A DNA stretch of 64,000 nucleotides from Marivivens sp. (GCA_024642115.1 JAHEBU010000008.1:1-64000), one strand, 5' to 3'. Shown: positions 45,511-55,059, counted from the first letter of the stretch. Made by a program: numbers and translations. The notes: generated by a model from the sequence alone, not told the origin.

Positions 45511-45539
45511 TTGACCTGACTAAAAGAGTCGGAAATATG
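45511..45539 (+). promoter_or_regulatory. Candidate promoter overlapping an imperfect iron-box-like palindrome
   Basis: TTGACC (45511-45516) is followed after 17 bp by AATATG (45534-45539). Between them CTGACT (45516-45521) and AGTCGG (45527-45532) form an imperfect inverted repeat with a 5-base spacer. It lies 26 bp before an iron-type binding-protein gene and resembles what I recall of the iron-rhodo-box in Rhodobacterales; identity is tentative. Confidence 0.38.
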
Positions 45540-45564
45540 GGGCCAACCTGAATCGGAGGCTTTC

Positions 45565-46560
45565 ATGCTGCGCGCCCTACTTCTTGCCACCTGCCTTGCC
45601 ACGCCTGCGCTGGCCGAGGATGTGAACATCTATTCCTATAACCAGTCCGAGCGGATGCAGCCGCTGTTTGATGCCTTTACGGCGCAAACCGGGATCAAGG
45701 TGAACATCGTCTATTCGGACACGGGGCTGATCAACCGTTTGATCGCAGAAGGTGCCCGGTCACCCGCCGATCTGGTGATGACGGTGGATATCTCGCGGCT
45801 GGCCGAGTTGAAGGCGGCGAATGTTCTGCAATCCTTGACTGATCCGGCCCTGATCGACGCGATCCCGGCGCAGTTCCGTGATGCCGACAACCTGTGGATC
45901 GGCCTGACCATGCGCGGCCGCGTGATTTATGCCGCCAAGGACCGCGTGGCCCCCGGCGAGGTGACAACCTATGAGGATCTGGCCGATCCCAAATGGCAGG
46001 GGCGGCTGTGCACCCGGTCGGGGCTGGCCGATTACAACCTAGCCCTGACGGCGGCCATGATTGCCCATCACGGCGAAGCCTATACCAAAACCTGGCTTGA
46101 GGGGGTCAAGGCCAACCTCGCCCGCAAGCCCGAGGGCAACGACACCAGTCAAGCCAAGGCGATTGCCGCCGGTCAATGCGATATCGCGCTGGGGAACACC
46201 TATTACATCGGCCAGATGATGGAGGACCCGGAGTTGAAGGCCGACGCCGAGGCGGTCCGGTTGGATTTTCCGGTGTTCGAGGGCAGCGGGACGCATGTGA
46301 ATATTTCGGGCATCGGAATGACAAAGTCTGCGCCGCATCCCGAGAATGCGGTCAAGCTGATGGAATTCCTCGTCTCGCCCGAGGGGCAAGCGATCTATGG
46401 CTCGGTCAATGCCGAATATCCGCTGGTGGCGGGCGCCGAGATCAGCCCGGTGATGCAGGGATGGCCAGCGCTGACACCCGATACGATCCCGCTGCTGGAC
46501 ATTGCCACCTACCGCGCGGATGCGCTGCGGTTGATGGAAGAGGTCAATTTCGACGGTTGA
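45565..46560 (+). CDS. Fe(3+) ABC transporter substrate-binding protein (FbpA/FutA type)
   Basis: A 331-aa periplasmic binding protein. The signal peptide ends PALA (residue 17), and the mature part begins EDVNIYSYNQSERMQPLF. Tyr residues near the C-terminal half (GNTYYIGQMM) correspond to the paired Tyr that bind ferric iron in this family. AUG with GGAGG upstream. No permease or ATPase follows, since the next gene is on the other strand, so the transporter partners must be elsewhere. Confidence 0.9.
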   Translation: MLRALLLATCLATPALAEDVNIYSYNQSERMQPLFDAFTAQTGIKVNIVYSDTGLINRLIAEGARSPADLVMTVDISRLAELKAANVLQSLTDPALIDAIPAQFRDADNLWIGLTMRGRVIYAAKDRVAPGEVTTYEDLADPKWQGRLCTRSGLADYNLALTAAMIAHHGEAYTKTWLEGVKANLARKPEGNDTSQAKAIAAGQCDIALGNTYYIGQMMEDPELKADAEAVRLDFPVFEGSGTHVNISGIGMTKSAPHPENAVKLMEFLVSPEGQAIYGSVNAEYPLVAGAEISPVMQGWPALTPDTIPLLDIATYRADALRLMEEVNFDG

Positions 46561-46597
46561 GGCGGGAGGGATTTCGCCCGCTGGCGCGGGCGATTGT

Positions 46598-46620
46598 CTG
46601 GGGGGCTGTCTGCCCCCCAG
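46598..46620. terminator. GC-rich terminator-like hairpin
   Basis: CTGGGGGGC (46598-46606) and GCCCCCCAG (46612-46620) form a perfect 9-bp stem with a five-base loop between the convergent binding-protein and ABC-F genes. There is no T-run, so it may act with Rho or as a 3' stabiliser. Confidence 0.55.
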
Positions 46621-46655
46621 TCCCCCCGAGAGTTGTTATGGCAAGGTGAACGGGA

Positions 46656-48473
46656 TCAGCCTGCCGCCTTTTCCTCAAGCATCAGCCACTCTTCTTCGGC
46701 ATTGCTGAGAGCGGTGTGTCGTTCGACCAGGGCATCGCTTGCCTTCTGGAATTTGGCGGGTTGTTTGGTAAAGAGGTCGGGGTCGCCCAGCAACTCTTCG
46801 AGTTTGGCGATTTCGGCGGTCAGTTTGTCGATGACTGCCGGCAATTCGTCCAGACGATGTTTTTCGGTGAACGACAGTTTCGGTTTCTGCACCGGGGCTG
46901 AGGATTGTTTTCCCTGCTTTCCCAATTGTTTGCCCACCGAAATTGAGGCAAGTTCCTGCGCCCGTTCGCCGCGCTGACTGCGATAGTCGGTCCAGCCGCC
47001 CGCGTAGACAGTTGCCCGCCCGTCCCCCTCCATCGCCACGGTGGTCGTGGCCACCCGGTCGAGGAAGTCGCGGTCGTGGCTGACCAGCAGCACCGTGCCG
47101 TCGTAATCGCCCAGAATGTCCTGAAGCAGGTCGAGCGTTTCGATGTCGAGGTCGTTGGTCGGTTCGTCCAGCACCAGCAGATTGGATTCGCGGGCCATCA
47201 GCCGAGCGAGCAACAGTCGTGCCTTTTCGCCCCCCGACAGGGATTTGACCGGCGCGCGCGCCTGAACCTCGTCAAAGAGGAAGTCCTTGAGGTAGCCCAC
47301 GACGTGTTTGGGTTGTCCGCGCACCATGATCTGGTCGGCCTTGCCGCTGACGCGCATTTCGGGGTCGCCCGTCAGGTTGTCCCAAAGCGATTGTTCGGGG
47401 TCGAGTTGGGCGCGGGTCTGATCGAACACCGCAATTTCCAGGTTTGTGCCAAGTTTCACGGTCCCTGCGTCAGGTTCAACTTGACCCAGCAACATCTTGA
47501 TCAGAGTTGTTTTTCCCACGCCATTGGGACCGACAAAGGCAATCCGGTCGCCGCGCTGTACGGTGAGCGTCAGTCCGCGCAGGATTTCCTTGCCGTCAAA
47601 GGCCTTTTCCAGCCCGACCGCCTCGATCACCTTTTTGCCCGAGGCCTGACCGCCCTCCAGCACCATCGCCGCCGCCCCCTGACGGCGGATCTGGGCCGAG
47701 CGTTCGGCCCGCAGGTCGGCCAATGCCCGCACCCGCCCCATGTTCCGTTTGCGCCGGGCAGAGATGCCTTCGACGGCCCAGCGACCCTCGGCCTTGATCT
47801 TGCGATCAAGCTTGTGGCGGGCGTCGTCCTCTTCATCCCAGATCTTGTCGCGCCAGCCTTCGAATGCCTCGAACCCGGATTCAAGCCGCCGGACAACTCC
47901 CCTGTCGATCCAGAGGGTTGCGCGGGTAAGTTCGCGCAAAAATGCGCGGTCGTGGCTGATGAGGACGAATCCGGCCTTGGTGTTTTTGAGTTCGGTTTCG
48001 AGCCATGCGATGGCCTCGATATCGAGGTGGTTGGTCGGCTCGTCCAGCAGCATCAATTCGGGGGATTCGGCCATCAGTTTGGCCAGCGCTGCCCGCCGCC
48101 GTTCGCCGCCCGACGCGGTACTGACGGCCCCCGCCGGATTGAATTTCAGCCCTTCGGCGACCATGTCGACGCGGTAGGCCTCGCCGGGGGCAAGGCCACT
48201 GGCGGCGTAATCGCCCAAGGTCGCAAACCCCTCCATCGTCGGGTCCTGTTCCATGTAGCCGACGGTTGTGCCGGGGGCGACGGTGACCGACCCCGCATCC
48301 GCCTCGACCAACCCCGCCATGACCTTCATCAAGGTGGATTTGCCCGATCCGTTGCGCCCGACCAAGGCCACCCGGTCGCCCGGTTGGACCACCAGGCCGA
48401 GGCCGGAAAAGACGGGGTTCCCGCCAAAGGTGAGCGAGATGTCAGAGACTTGAAGAAGGGGTGCGCGTGCCAT
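46656..48473 (-). CDS. ABC-F family ATPase (Uup-like)
   Basis: A 605-aa twin-ABC protein. Walker A motifs are GRNGSGKST and GPNGVGKTT, signatures ASGGERRRAALA and LSGGEKARLLLARL, and Walker [12 protein letters not shown] and LVLDEPTNDLD. A C-terminal coiled-coil domain (about 520-605, with LDELPAVIDKLTAEIAKLEELL) is typical of Uup, which binds branched DNA or ribosomes. It differs clearly from the ABC-F gene at 26785. Confidence 0.93.
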   Translation of the reverse strand: MARAPLLQVSDISLTFGGNPVFSGLGLVVQPGDRVALVGRNGSGKSTLMKVMAGLVEADAGSVTVAPGTTVGYMEQDPTMEGFATLGDYAASGLAPGEAYRVDMVAEGLKFNPAGAVSTASGGERRRAALAKLMAESPELMLLDEPTNHLDIEAIAWLETELKNTKAGFVLISHDRAFLRELTRATLWIDRGVVRRLESGFEAFEGWRDKIWDEEDDARHKLDRKIKAEGRWAVEGISARRKRNMGRVRALADLRAERSAQIRRQGAAAMVLEGGQASGKKVIEAVGLEKAFDGKEILRGLTLTVQRGDRIAFVGPNGVGKTTLIKMLLGQVEPDAGTVKLGTNLEIAVFDQTRAQLDPEQSLWDNLTGDPEMRVSGKADQIMVRGQPKHVVGYLKDFLFDEVQARAPVKSLSGGEKARLLLARLMARESNLLVLDEPTNDLDIETLDLLQDILGDYDGTVLLVSHDRDFLDRVATTTVAMEGDGRATVYAGGWTDYRSQRGERAQELASISVGKQLGKQGKQSSAPVQKPKLSFTEKHRLDELPAVIDKLTAEIAKLEELLGDPDLFTKQPAKFQKASDALVERHTALSNAEEEWLMLEEKAAG

Positions 48474-48511
48474 GTCCGTCAGCTATTGCGCCGCTGCAAA
48501 ACCTGCAAGCC

Positions 48512-49264
48512 CTATCCCGCCGCCATCCGCAGCGCGCGGGCGCGGGCGGGCGGGATCGCCTTGATTTCTAGCCCGGTAAAGACGTGCAGCGTGCCCATGT
48601 CCGTATCGACGACCGCGTGGTCGCTGACCCAGCCCCCCATCACGAGGTAGGTTTTCAAAAGCGGTGGCATCCGCAGCATCGCCGCCCGCCGGTCAAAGGG
48701 CCGCCGCAGCCGTTCGGCAAAGCGGACCACGTTGGGCGCCTTGACGCGGGGCAGCCAGCGTTTGGGCGCCAGATGCCGGTCTGCCAGCATGTCGAAGGCA
48801 TCGAGGTAGGTTTCAGCCGCTGTCCCGCGAAAGCTGGAGCAGCCGAAGAGCAGTTCGACCCCGTGCGCATCCACGAACCGCGTCATCGCCCCCCAGGCCA
48901 CCCGCAGAACGTCCGCGTCGTGACAATCGGGATGGATGCAGAACCGGCCCATTTCGACCATCGGCCCCGAGAAATCCCGCAGGCTGTCCAGTTCATAGTA
49001 TTGCGCCGAATAACTTTGCCCGATGTCGGACGCCTTGAGCGGGAGCAAACGGAAACAGCAAACCAGCCTGCCGGTGCGCTGATCCTCGACCAGAACGTGC
49101 TGGCAGAGGTCATCAAATGTATCAGCGTCCAGCCAGCCGGGACGTGCGACCCCGCCCGCTCGTTCGACAAAGCAGAGGTGTCGCAGGGCCTGTGCGGCCC
49201 GCACGTCGGCGACCCCTTCGGCGAACCGCGCCGCGTAACGGCCTTTGCGCAACGTCGGTCTCAT
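48512..49264 (-). CDS. olsB: L-ornithine N-alpha-acyltransferase (OlsB type)
   Basis: A 250-aa GNAT-fold acyltransferase. N-terminus RPTLRKGRYAARFAEG, LRHLCFVE, VEMGRFCIHPDCHDADVLRVAWGA in parts and FGCSSFRGT are the family landmarks. OlsB transfers a 3-hydroxyacyl chain from ACP to ornithine, the first step of ornithine lipid synthesis; OlsA is not in this window. ATG 49264 fits the family; the frame could extend to 49351. Divergent from msrB. Confidence 0.87.
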   Translation of the reverse strand: MRPTLRKGRYAARFAEGVADVRAAQALRHLCFVERAGGVARPGWLDADTFDDLCQHVLVEDQRTGRLVCCFRLLPLKASDIGQSYSAQYYELDSLRDFSGPMVEMGRFCIHPDCHDADVLRVAWGAMTRFVDAHGVELLFGCSSFRGTAAETYLDAFDMLADRHLAPKRWLPRVKAPNVVRFAERLRRPFDRRAAMLRMPPLLKTYLVMGGWVSDHAVVDTDMGTLHVFTGLEIKAIPPARARALRMAAG

Positions 49265-49334
49265 CAGGGGTGCCTTGGCGAAAAGGGGTTGCAGGACTAG
49301 ATAAGGGGTAATTGTGACAAAGGATACACGAGCA

Positions 49335-49727
49335 ATGGACAAAGTCATCAAATCCGATGCCGAATGGCGCGAACAGCTGAGCGATATGGCCTACAAGGTC
49401 ACCCGCAAGCATGGGACGGAGCGGGCGGGAACCCATGACAATTTCCCCAAGGATCCCGGAACGTTCCTGTGTGTGTGCTGTGGACAGCCCCTGTTCGATC
49501 AGTCCACCAAGTTCGAAAGCGGGACAGGCTGGCCGTCATTCTATGCCCCGCTGTCCCCCGAAGTGGTGGGCGAAACGGTTGACCGCAGTTTTTTCATGCG
49601 CCGGACTGAAGTTCATTGCGCAAGATGCGAGGCGCATCTGGGCCACGTTTTTCCCGATGGACCGGCGCCCACCGGCCTGCGTTATTGCATGAACGGTGTG
49701 GCGATGACGTTTGAACCCGAGGCTTAA
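49335..49727 (+). CDS. msrB: Peptide-methionine (R)-S-oxide reductase
   Basis: A 130-aa MsrB. Structural zinc is bound by CVCCGQPL and [23 protein letters not shown] and the catalytic Cys in RYCMNG are present. It reduces the R-epimer of methionine sulfoxide in proteins with thioredoxin. The ATG at 49335 is the normal family start; a GTG at 49314 is in frame. It ends convergently with bamE, overlapping by 4 bp. Confidence 0.95.
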   Translation: MDKVIKSDAEWREQLSDMAYKVTRKHGTERAGTHDNFPKDPGTFLCVCCGQPLFDQSTKFESGTGWPSFYAPLSPEVVGETVDRSFFMRRTEVHCARCEAHLGHVFPDGPAPTGLRYCMNGVAMTFEPEA

Positions 49728-50212
49728 CTGTCCGAGCCGATCATCGACCCTGCATCGAACCGGCCGATGTTGCCCAAAAGCTGACGGATCAGGGTCCGGT
49801 CCTTGATGTTGTCGTCGGTCACGCGCCGCGACAACGTCACAACCTGCCCGTCGGCCAGCGTATAGCGCGAAATGTTGGAGACCGTACCGTTTGCGGCAAA
49901 GTTGATCGCCACCAACTGGCGGTCGATTTCCTTTGGCTCCAGCGCGCCGTAGTAGCGAAATGTGCTCGCCACATAGTAAAAGCCGCTGTCGGCCAGAACA
50001 CCGCCTGACGTGGGCGGCCCGATCAGGGTCCGCACCGTTTCGCGGGTGTCCACGCCCACGGTAATCTGGGCCAGATCCGCGTCAGAGGGCGCAAAGCCAT
50101 GATTGCGCAGCATCGTGGTACAGGAGGACAGCGCCGCCATCGTCAGCCCCACCAGAACGGCACGCCGCCCCAATCGGACCCTGGCCCTGTCCGCGCCACC
50201 TGTCCTGATCAT
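49724..50212 (-). CDS. bamE: Outer-membrane assembly lipoprotein BamE (SmpA/OmlA)
   Basis: A 162-aa lipoprotein. After a basic N-region there is a hydrophobic helix ending in a lipobox LSSC (Cys at about 31). The BamE fold is recognisable from [21 protein letters not shown] and [12 protein letters not shown]. It supports the BAM complex that assembles outer-membrane proteins. The ATG at 50212 has AAGGGGG upstream. Divergent from the YceD-family gene at 50293. Confidence 0.9.
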   Translation of the reverse strand: MIRTGGADRARVRLGRRAVLVGLTMAALSSCTTMLRNHGFAPSDADLAQITVGVDTRETVRTLIGPPTSGGVLADSGFYYVASTFRYYGALEPKEIDRQLVAINFAANGTVSNISRYTLADGQVVTLSRRVTDDNIKDRTLIRQLLGNIGRFDAGSMIGSDS

Positions 50213-50292
50213 CGTTGCCCCCTTGCCCCGCACGGTCTTGCCTTTTATCCGGCTTATAACACCCTCGCCCTCTGTTCAAGAATGGAACCGCC

Positions 50293-50856
50293 ATGTCCGA
50301 TCTGCCCAAGTCCGTCGTGAGGCTGTCCGATCTGGCCGGGCGCCACCCCCGCGAGGTCGTGATCGAACCCAATGCCACGGAACGCGCCGCCGTCGCCCGC
50401 GAGTTGGACATCATCGGTATCCGCAAGCTGCGCTTTGCTGCGACCCTGTCGCCCCTGGGCCGTCGTGACTGGTCGCTGAGCGGCCAGCTGGGTGCGACGG
50501 TAGTGCAGCAATGTGTCGTGACGCTCGACCCCGTGACCACCCGGATCGACGAACCCGTGCGCCGCACCTACATGGCCGAACTGCCCGATCCCGGCCCCGG
50601 CGAGGTCGAAATGCCCGAGGACGACACCATCGACCCCCTGCCCGCCGCCATCGACCTGGCCGAGGTGATGATCGAGGCGCTGGCGCTCGCCCTGCCCCCT
50701 TTTCCCCGTGCGCAAGGGGTCGAACCGGTCGACATGGCTGCCAGCCCGGCTGGAGCCGCCCCTTTGACCGACGCGGAAATCCGCCCCTTTGCGGGGTTGG
50801 CCGGGCTGCGCGAATCCCTTGAAAACAAGGCAGATGACGAGGACGAAACGCCGTGA
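50293..50856 (+). CDS. YceD family (DUF177) protein
   Basis: A 187-aa DUF177 protein. The conserved core LGATVVQQCVVTLDPV lies near 75-90 and an acidic segment near 100-115 (PGEVEMPEDDTIDPL); the C-terminus has the usual PF.G.L.L-like stretch (PFAGLAGL). YceD is linked to 23S rRNA accumulation and is commonly found before rpmF-plsX-fabH, as here. It may be co-transcribed, but a promoter candidate lies before rpmF. Confidence 0.88.
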   Translation: MSDLPKSVVRLSDLAGRHPREVVIEPNATERAAVARELDIIGIRKLRFAATLSPLGRRDWSLSGQLGATVVQQCVVTLDPVTTRIDEPVRRTYMAELPDPGPGEVEMPEDDTIDPLPAAIDLAEVMIEALALALPPFPRAQGVEPVDMAASPAGAAPLTDAEIRPFAGLAGLRESLENKADDEDETP

Positions 50857-50866
50857 CCAAAAAGGG

Positions 50867-50894
50867 TTGCGCTGGCGCGGAATCGCAGTATGTT
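50867..50894 (+). promoter_or_regulatory. Candidate sigma-70 promoter for rpmF-plsX-fabH
   Basis: TTGCGC (50867-50872) and TATGTT (50889-50894) are 16 bp apart, about 130 bp upstream of rpmF. It would give a leader of about 120 nt. Confidence 0.35.
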
Positions 50895-51023
50895 CGCGGC
50901 CTTCTTCGGATCGAGGCTCGACAGGCTGCGAACTAGCCTATAAGACCGCCCCGAAGCGGGTTACACGACGATCCGATGCACGAAATCCGGGCCCATGCGC
51001 CCCCTGAACACAGAGGTTGAGAC

Positions 51024-51230
51024 ATGGCCGTCCAACAGAACAAAGTTTCCAAGTCCCGCCGCAACATGCGCCGCGCTCATGACGCGCTGGTGGCTGCGAA
51101 CCCCAACGAGTGCCCGTCCTGCGGCGAACTCAAGCGGCCGCACCATGTGTGCCCGTCCTGCGGGTTCTATGCCGACCGCGAAGTGGTCGCCAAGACCGCA
51201 GAAGTCGATCTGGACGAAGACGCGGCCTGA
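51024..51230 (+). CDS. rpmF: 50S ribosomal protein L32
   Basis: A 68-aa L32 with the basic N-terminus [19 protein letters not shown] and a complete zinc ribbon: [18 protein letters not shown]. All four cysteines are kept, so this is the zinc-binding C+ form. It starts the phospholipid/fatty-acid gene run, a common arrangement. Confidence 0.97.
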   Translation: MAVQQNKVSKSRRNMRRAHDALVAANPNECPSCGELKRPHHVCPSCGFYADREVVAKTAEVDLDEDAA

Positions 51231-51250
51231 GCCGCGAAGGACGTCTGACC

Positions 51251-52381
51251 ATGACCACCGCCCCTTCGGACCCGGTTGCGGCCGTCGGTGTTGCGTCACA
51301 GGTCGTTCTGTCCGTTGATGCGATGGGTGGCGACAAGGGGCCTGCAACCGTGGTTGCGGGCCTTGCGCGTTTTTTGGCCGACGAACCCACTGCCCGCGTC
51401 ATCCTGCATGGCCCTGAGGATCAACTGACCCCGATGCTGGCCAAGCGCCGGATCGCGGGGCAAGTCACCGTCCGCCACGCCAAGGACATCGTTGCGATGA
51501 AGGACAAGCCAAGCCATGTCCTGCGCCATGGCAAGGACACGTCGATGTGGTCCGCCATCGAGGCGGTGCGCAACGCCGAGGCGTCGGTCTGCATTTCGTG
51601 CGGCAATACCGGTGCGCTGATGGCGATATCGATGCTGCGCCTGCGCAAGGCGGACGGTGTGAACCGCCCCGCCATTGCCTGCCTGTGGCCCTCGCGCAAT
51701 CCGGCGGGGTTCAACATCATGCTCGATGCCGGGGCCGATATCCGCGCCGATCAGGATGATCTTTTGACATATGCGCTGATGGGCGCCTCGTATGCCCGCA
51801 ACGGCATGGGGATCGTGCGTCCACGCGTCGGTCTGCTGAACGTCGGCGTCGAAGAGCACAAGGGCCGCGCCGAGCTCAAGGTCGCCCACGAGTTGATTGG
51901 ACGGGCTGCTCCAAAGGGCGATTTTGATTATGTGGGCTTTGTCGAAGGGGGCGATCTGCCGTCGGCCCGTGTCGATGTGATCGTGACAGACGGGTTTACG
52001 GGCAACGTGGCGCTCAAAACCGGCGAAGGCACGGCGAACCTGATTTCCGAGCTTTTGAAACAGGCGTTCAACAATTCGATCCTGTCGAAATTCGCGGCCC
52101 TGCTGGCGATGACATCGCTGGGGCGGTTGCGCAAGCGGATCGACCCGCGCCGGGTCAACGGCGGGGTGTTTCTAGGCCTGAACAAGACCGTCGTCAAATC
52201 CCACGGCGGGGCCGATGCGACCGGCGTCGCCGCTGCCCTCCACCTTGCCTATCGGCTGGGAAAGTCCGGGTTTTCCGACAAGCTCGCCGCGCGGGTTGCA
52301 ACCGCTGTCGCCCTCGCCCAAGATGCCCACCAAGAGGGGGTGCGTCCAAAGACGGACGCAGAGGACGAGCAAGAGCAATGA
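51251..52381 (+). CDS. plsX: Phosphate acyltransferase
   Basis: A 376-aa PlsX, which makes acyl-phosphate from acyl-ACP for phospholipid synthesis. Landmarks are VLSVDAMGGDKGP, SCGNTGALM, FVEGGDLPSARVDVIVTDGFTGN in pieces and the late KSHGGADA. It follows rpmF by 20 bp and overlaps fabH by ATGA. Confidence 0.96.
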   Translation: MTTAPSDPVAAVGVASQVVLSVDAMGGDKGPATVVAGLARFLADEPTARVILHGPEDQLTPMLAKRRIAGQVTVRHAKDIVAMKDKPSHVLRHGKDTSMWSAIEAVRNAEASVCISCGNTGALMAISMLRLRKADGVNRPAIACLWPSRNPAGFNIMLDAGADIRADQDDLLTYALMGASYARNGMGIVRPRVGLLNVGVEEHKGRAELKVAHELIGRAAPKGDFDYVGFVEGGDLPSARVDVIVTDGFTGNVALKTGEGTANLISELLKQAFNNSILSKFAALLAMTSLGRLRKRIDPRRVNGGVFLGLNKTVVKSHGGADATGVAAALHLAYRLGKSGFSDKLAARVATAVALAQDAHQEGVRPKTDAEDEQEQ

Positions 52382-53349
52382 CATTACGCGCCGTGGTCAG
52401 GGGCGTCGGGCATTACCTGCCTGACCGGGTTGTCCCGAATTCATTCTTTGAAGAGACGCTGGACACGACCCACGACTGGATCGTGTCGCGGTCGGGTATC
52501 GAGCGTCGCCATTTCGCCGCCGAAGGGCAGACGACGTCAGACCTTGCCACCCGGGCGGCACAGGCGGCCCTGACCCACGCGGGGATGAGTGCGGACGAGA
52601 TCGACACGATCATCGTGGCCACCTCGACTTCGGACCTGACGTTCCCATCGACGGCGACGATGGTACAGAACAATCTGGGCATGATCCACGGCTATGCCTT
52701 TGACATCCAGGCGGTCTGTGCCGGGTTTGTCTATGCGCTGGCCAATGCCAATGCGCTGATCGTGTCGGGTCAGGCGAAACGGGTGCTGGTGATCGGGGCG
52801 GAAACATTCAGCCGGATCATGGACTGGACCGACCGGTCCACCTGCGTCTTGTTCGGCGATGGCGCGGGTGCGCTGATCCTTGAGGGGCAGGACGGGGCTG
52901 GCACCCCGGCAGACCGGGGCATCCTGTCCACCGACCTCAATTCTGACGGGCGCTATCGCGATCTGCTGTATGTCGATGGTGGCGTGTCCACCCAGACCAC
53001 GGGCCGTCTGCGGATGGAGGGCAAGGAAGTGTTCCGCCATGCCGTCGAAAAGCTGGCCGAAACCGCCCATACCGCGCTGGCCAAGGTGGGGCTGGGCGCC
53101 GATGACGTCGATTGGGTTGTCCCCCATCAGGCCAATATCCGCATTATCCAGTCCACCGCAAAAAAGCTGGGCGTCGGCATGGACCGGGTGGTTGTAACCG
53201 TTCAGGACCACGGAAATACGTCTGCCGCGTCGATCCCTCTGGCCCTGTCGGTGGGCGTGCAGAACGGGCAGATCAAGCAGGGCGATCTGGTCGTGACCGA
53301 GGCGATCGGCGGAGGTCTGGCCTGGGGATCTGTCGTCCTGCGTTGGTAG
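52378..53349 (+). CDS. fabH: 3-oxoacyl-ACP synthase III
   Basis: A 323-aa FabH, which condenses acetyl-CoA with malonyl-ACP to start fatty acid synthesis. The catalytic triad is visible: Cys in VCAGFVYAL, His in VPHQANIRI and Asn in DHGNTSAASIP. Length and position after plsX are standard. Confidence 0.97.
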   Translation: MTLRAVVRGVGHYLPDRVVPNSFFEETLDTTHDWIVSRSGIERRHFAAEGQTTSDLATRAAQAALTHAGMSADEIDTIIVATSTSDLTFPSTATMVQNNLGMIHGYAFDIQAVCAGFVYALANANALIVSGQAKRVLVIGAETFSRIMDWTDRSTCVLFGDGAGALILEGQDGAGTPADRGILSTDLNSDGRYRDLLYVDGGVSTQTTGRLRMEGKEVFRHAVEKLAETAHTALAKVGLGADDVDWVVPHQANIRIIQSTAKKLGVGMDRVVVTVQDHGNTSAASIPLALSVGVQNGQIKQGDLVVTEAIGGGLAWGSVVLRW

Positions 53350-53392
53350 GCGGCGAATTACCCCCTGAATGTCGCCGTTCAAGTCCTTGTTA

Positions 53393-53422
53393 TTGACTCT
53401 GAAATTGTGCCTCGCGTAACGT
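53393..53422 (+). promoter_or_regulatory. Candidate promoter for ihfA
   Basis: TTGACT (53393-53398) and TAACGT (53417-53422) are 18 bp apart, just upstream of the ihfA start. The -35 element is good; the -10 is weak. Confidence 0.32.
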
Positions 53423-53445
53423 TCACCAAAATGTGGGGGACGATG

Positions 53446-53748
53446 ATGGCCGACAAGACTCTGACGCGGATGGATCTGGCCGAGGCTGTGCATGCCGAGG
53501 TAGGTCTGTCGCGCAACGATAGTTCCGATCTGGTCGAAGCGGTGCTGACGCACCTGTCTGATGCGCTGGTGCGCGGCGAGACGGTCAAGATTTCGTCCTT
53601 TGGCACCTTTTCGGTCCGCGACAAGGCCGCCCGCGTCGGCCGCAACCCCAAGACCGGCGAGGAGGTTCCGATCCACCCCCGCCGCGTCCTGACGTTCCGC
53701 CCCAGCCACCTGATGAAGGACCGCGTCGCTGCGGGCAACAAGGGGTAA
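53446..53748 (+). CDS. ihfA: Integration host factor subunit alpha
   Basis: A 100-aa HU/IHF DNA-bending protein with the alpha-subunit start [15 protein letters not shown] and the arm [19 protein letters not shown] carrying the intercalating Pro region, then [14 protein letters not shown]. With IHF beta it bends DNA at specific sites. I chose ATG 53446 because the GGGGGA spacing (6 nt) is better than for ATG 53443. It is 12 bp before the MerR-like gene. Confidence 0.95.
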   Translation: MADKTLTRMDLAEAVHAEVGLSRNDSSDLVEAVLTHLSDALVRGETVKISSFGTFSVRDKAARVGRNPKTGEEVPIHPRRVLTFRPSHLMKDRVAAGNKG

Positions 53749-53760
53749 GGGGTGACCGGG

Positions 53761-54387
53761 ATGAACAAATCCCGCGACGCCTTTCGAACGATCAGCGAAG
53801 TGTCCGAGTGGTTGGACACCCCCGCCCATGTCCTGCGATTCTGGGAAAGCAAGTTCACCCAGATCAAACCTGTCAAAAGGGCTGGCGGACGCCGTTACTA
53901 CCGACCGGACGACATGGAATTGTTGTCTGGAATCAAAACTTTGCTGCACGAACAAGGCATGACCATCAAGGGCGTGCAAAAGCTGCTGCGCGAACAGGGC
54001 GTCCGCCATGTGATGGAATTGGGCCCGGCCCTAGCCGAACCGGACGAGGCCCAAGTTGACGGAATCGCCACGGAAGTCTTGGCCGAGCCTGACCCGGTGT
54101 CCGAGCCGATAGAGCCGCCAGTGATGGCTCCTGCGCCGCCGGCGATCAAGATGCCTCCGGCTGCCAGCGTGGTGACGCTGCGTCCGGTGCATGACCAGCC
54201 TGCCGACATCTTTGCCTTTCTGGCCAAGGTTCCCGCCGACCCCGGCGACGACGACTACAACCCCCGTAGCCGGTTCCAGGCTGCCTTTGTCCAGGCCAAG
54301 CCAGAGCTGTTGGCCAAACAGGTCGCGCGGCTGGCCCCGCTCTATGGTCGGTTGCAGATGGTCCGCGACCGGCTGGCGCAGGACTGA
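53761..54387 (+). CDS. MerR-like transcriptional regulator
   Basis: A 208-aa protein with an N-terminal MerR winged helix ([20 protein letters not shown], then [12 protein letters not shown]) and a short coiled coil ([12 protein letters not shown]). The C-terminal half is Pro/Ala-rich followed by a helical region, with no metal-binding cysteines. It is a stable neighbour of ihfA in Rhodobacterales; its targets are unknown. The ATG at 53761 has AAGGGG 10 nt upstream; the GTG at 53752 is too close to that site. Confidence 0.87.
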   Translation: MNKSRDAFRTISEVSEWLDTPAHVLRFWESKFTQIKPVKRAGGRRYYRPDDMELLSGIKTLLHEQGMTIKGVQKLLREQGVRHVMELGPALAEPDEAQVDGIATEVLAEPDPVSEPIEPPVMAPAPPAIKMPPAASVVTLRPVHDQPADIFAFLAKVPADPGDDDYNPRSRFQAAFVQAKPELLAKQVARLAPLYGRLQMVRDRLAQD

Positions 54388-54390
54388 CCC

Positions 54391-55059
54391 TTGGCCCCTG
54401 CCCCGCGCGCCGTGGTGTTCGATCTGGACGGCACGCTGATCGACAGCCTGCCCGACATCATCGCTTGTGCTGATTCTGTCCTGATCCCCCGCGGGGCGCC
54501 CCCGCTGACCCGGGCCGAGGCATTGTCGTTCGTGGGCGACGGGGCGCCAACCTTTGTCGCCCGCCTGTGCGCCGATCGCCGGATTGGACCCGAAGCCGAC
54601 GTGCTGGCCGAATATATGGCGTTGTATCTCAACGCTCATGACAGGACCGTGGTCTATGATGGGGTCCGGGCGGCGCTGAGCGATCTGGCGGCGGCGGGCT
54701 ATGCGCTCGGCCTGTGCACAAACAAGCCCGGTGGGCCAACCCGTGCCGTTCTGGATCACCTGAACCTGACCTCGTTTTTCGGAACTCTTCTGACGCTGGA
54801 CAGCCTGCCACAGCGCAAACCTCATCCAGCCCCCTTACTGCGGGCCATTGCCGATCTGGGGGCGGTGCAGGCGATATTCGTGGGCGACAGCGAGGTGGAC
54901 GCCGGCACGGCCCATGCGGCAGGCGTGCCGTTTGTCCTGTTTTCCGGGGGCTACGCCAAGGGTCCGCAGGCGGCAATGTCCCCGGCGGATGTGTTCGACC
55001 ATCACGATGCCCTGCCTGCACTGGTCGCCCGCCTGTTTGCGCGAACCGATGCAGCCTGA
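54391..55059 (+). CDS. gph: Phosphoglycolate phosphatase (HAD family)
   Basis: A 222-aa HAD hydrolase. Motif I is VVFDLDGTLIDSLPD with nucleophile Asp, motif II is CTNKPGGPTR, motif III Lys in PQRKPHPAPL, and motif IV FVGDSEVD. It removes phosphate from 2-phosphoglycolate formed in DNA repair or photorespiration. It starts with TTG at 54391, only 3 bp after the MerR-like gene; a GTG at 54412 would cut into motif I. Confidence 0.9.
   Translation: MAPAPRAVVFDLDGTLIDSLPDIIACADSVLIPRGAPPLTRAEALSFVGDGAPTFVARLCADRRIGPEADVLAEYMALYLNAHDRTVVYDGVRAALSDLAAAGYALGLCTNKPGGPTRAVLDHLNLTSFFGTLLTLDSLPQRKPHPAPLLRAIADLGAVQAIFVGDSEVDAGTAHAAGVPFVLFSGGYAKGPQAAMSPADVFDHHDALPALVARLFARTDAA

Noticed and set aside
47076-48650. 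524-codon open frame on the plus strand
   Set aside because: It is antisense to the Uup-like ABC-F gene, whose motifs are complete; the plus-strand product has no recognisable domain.
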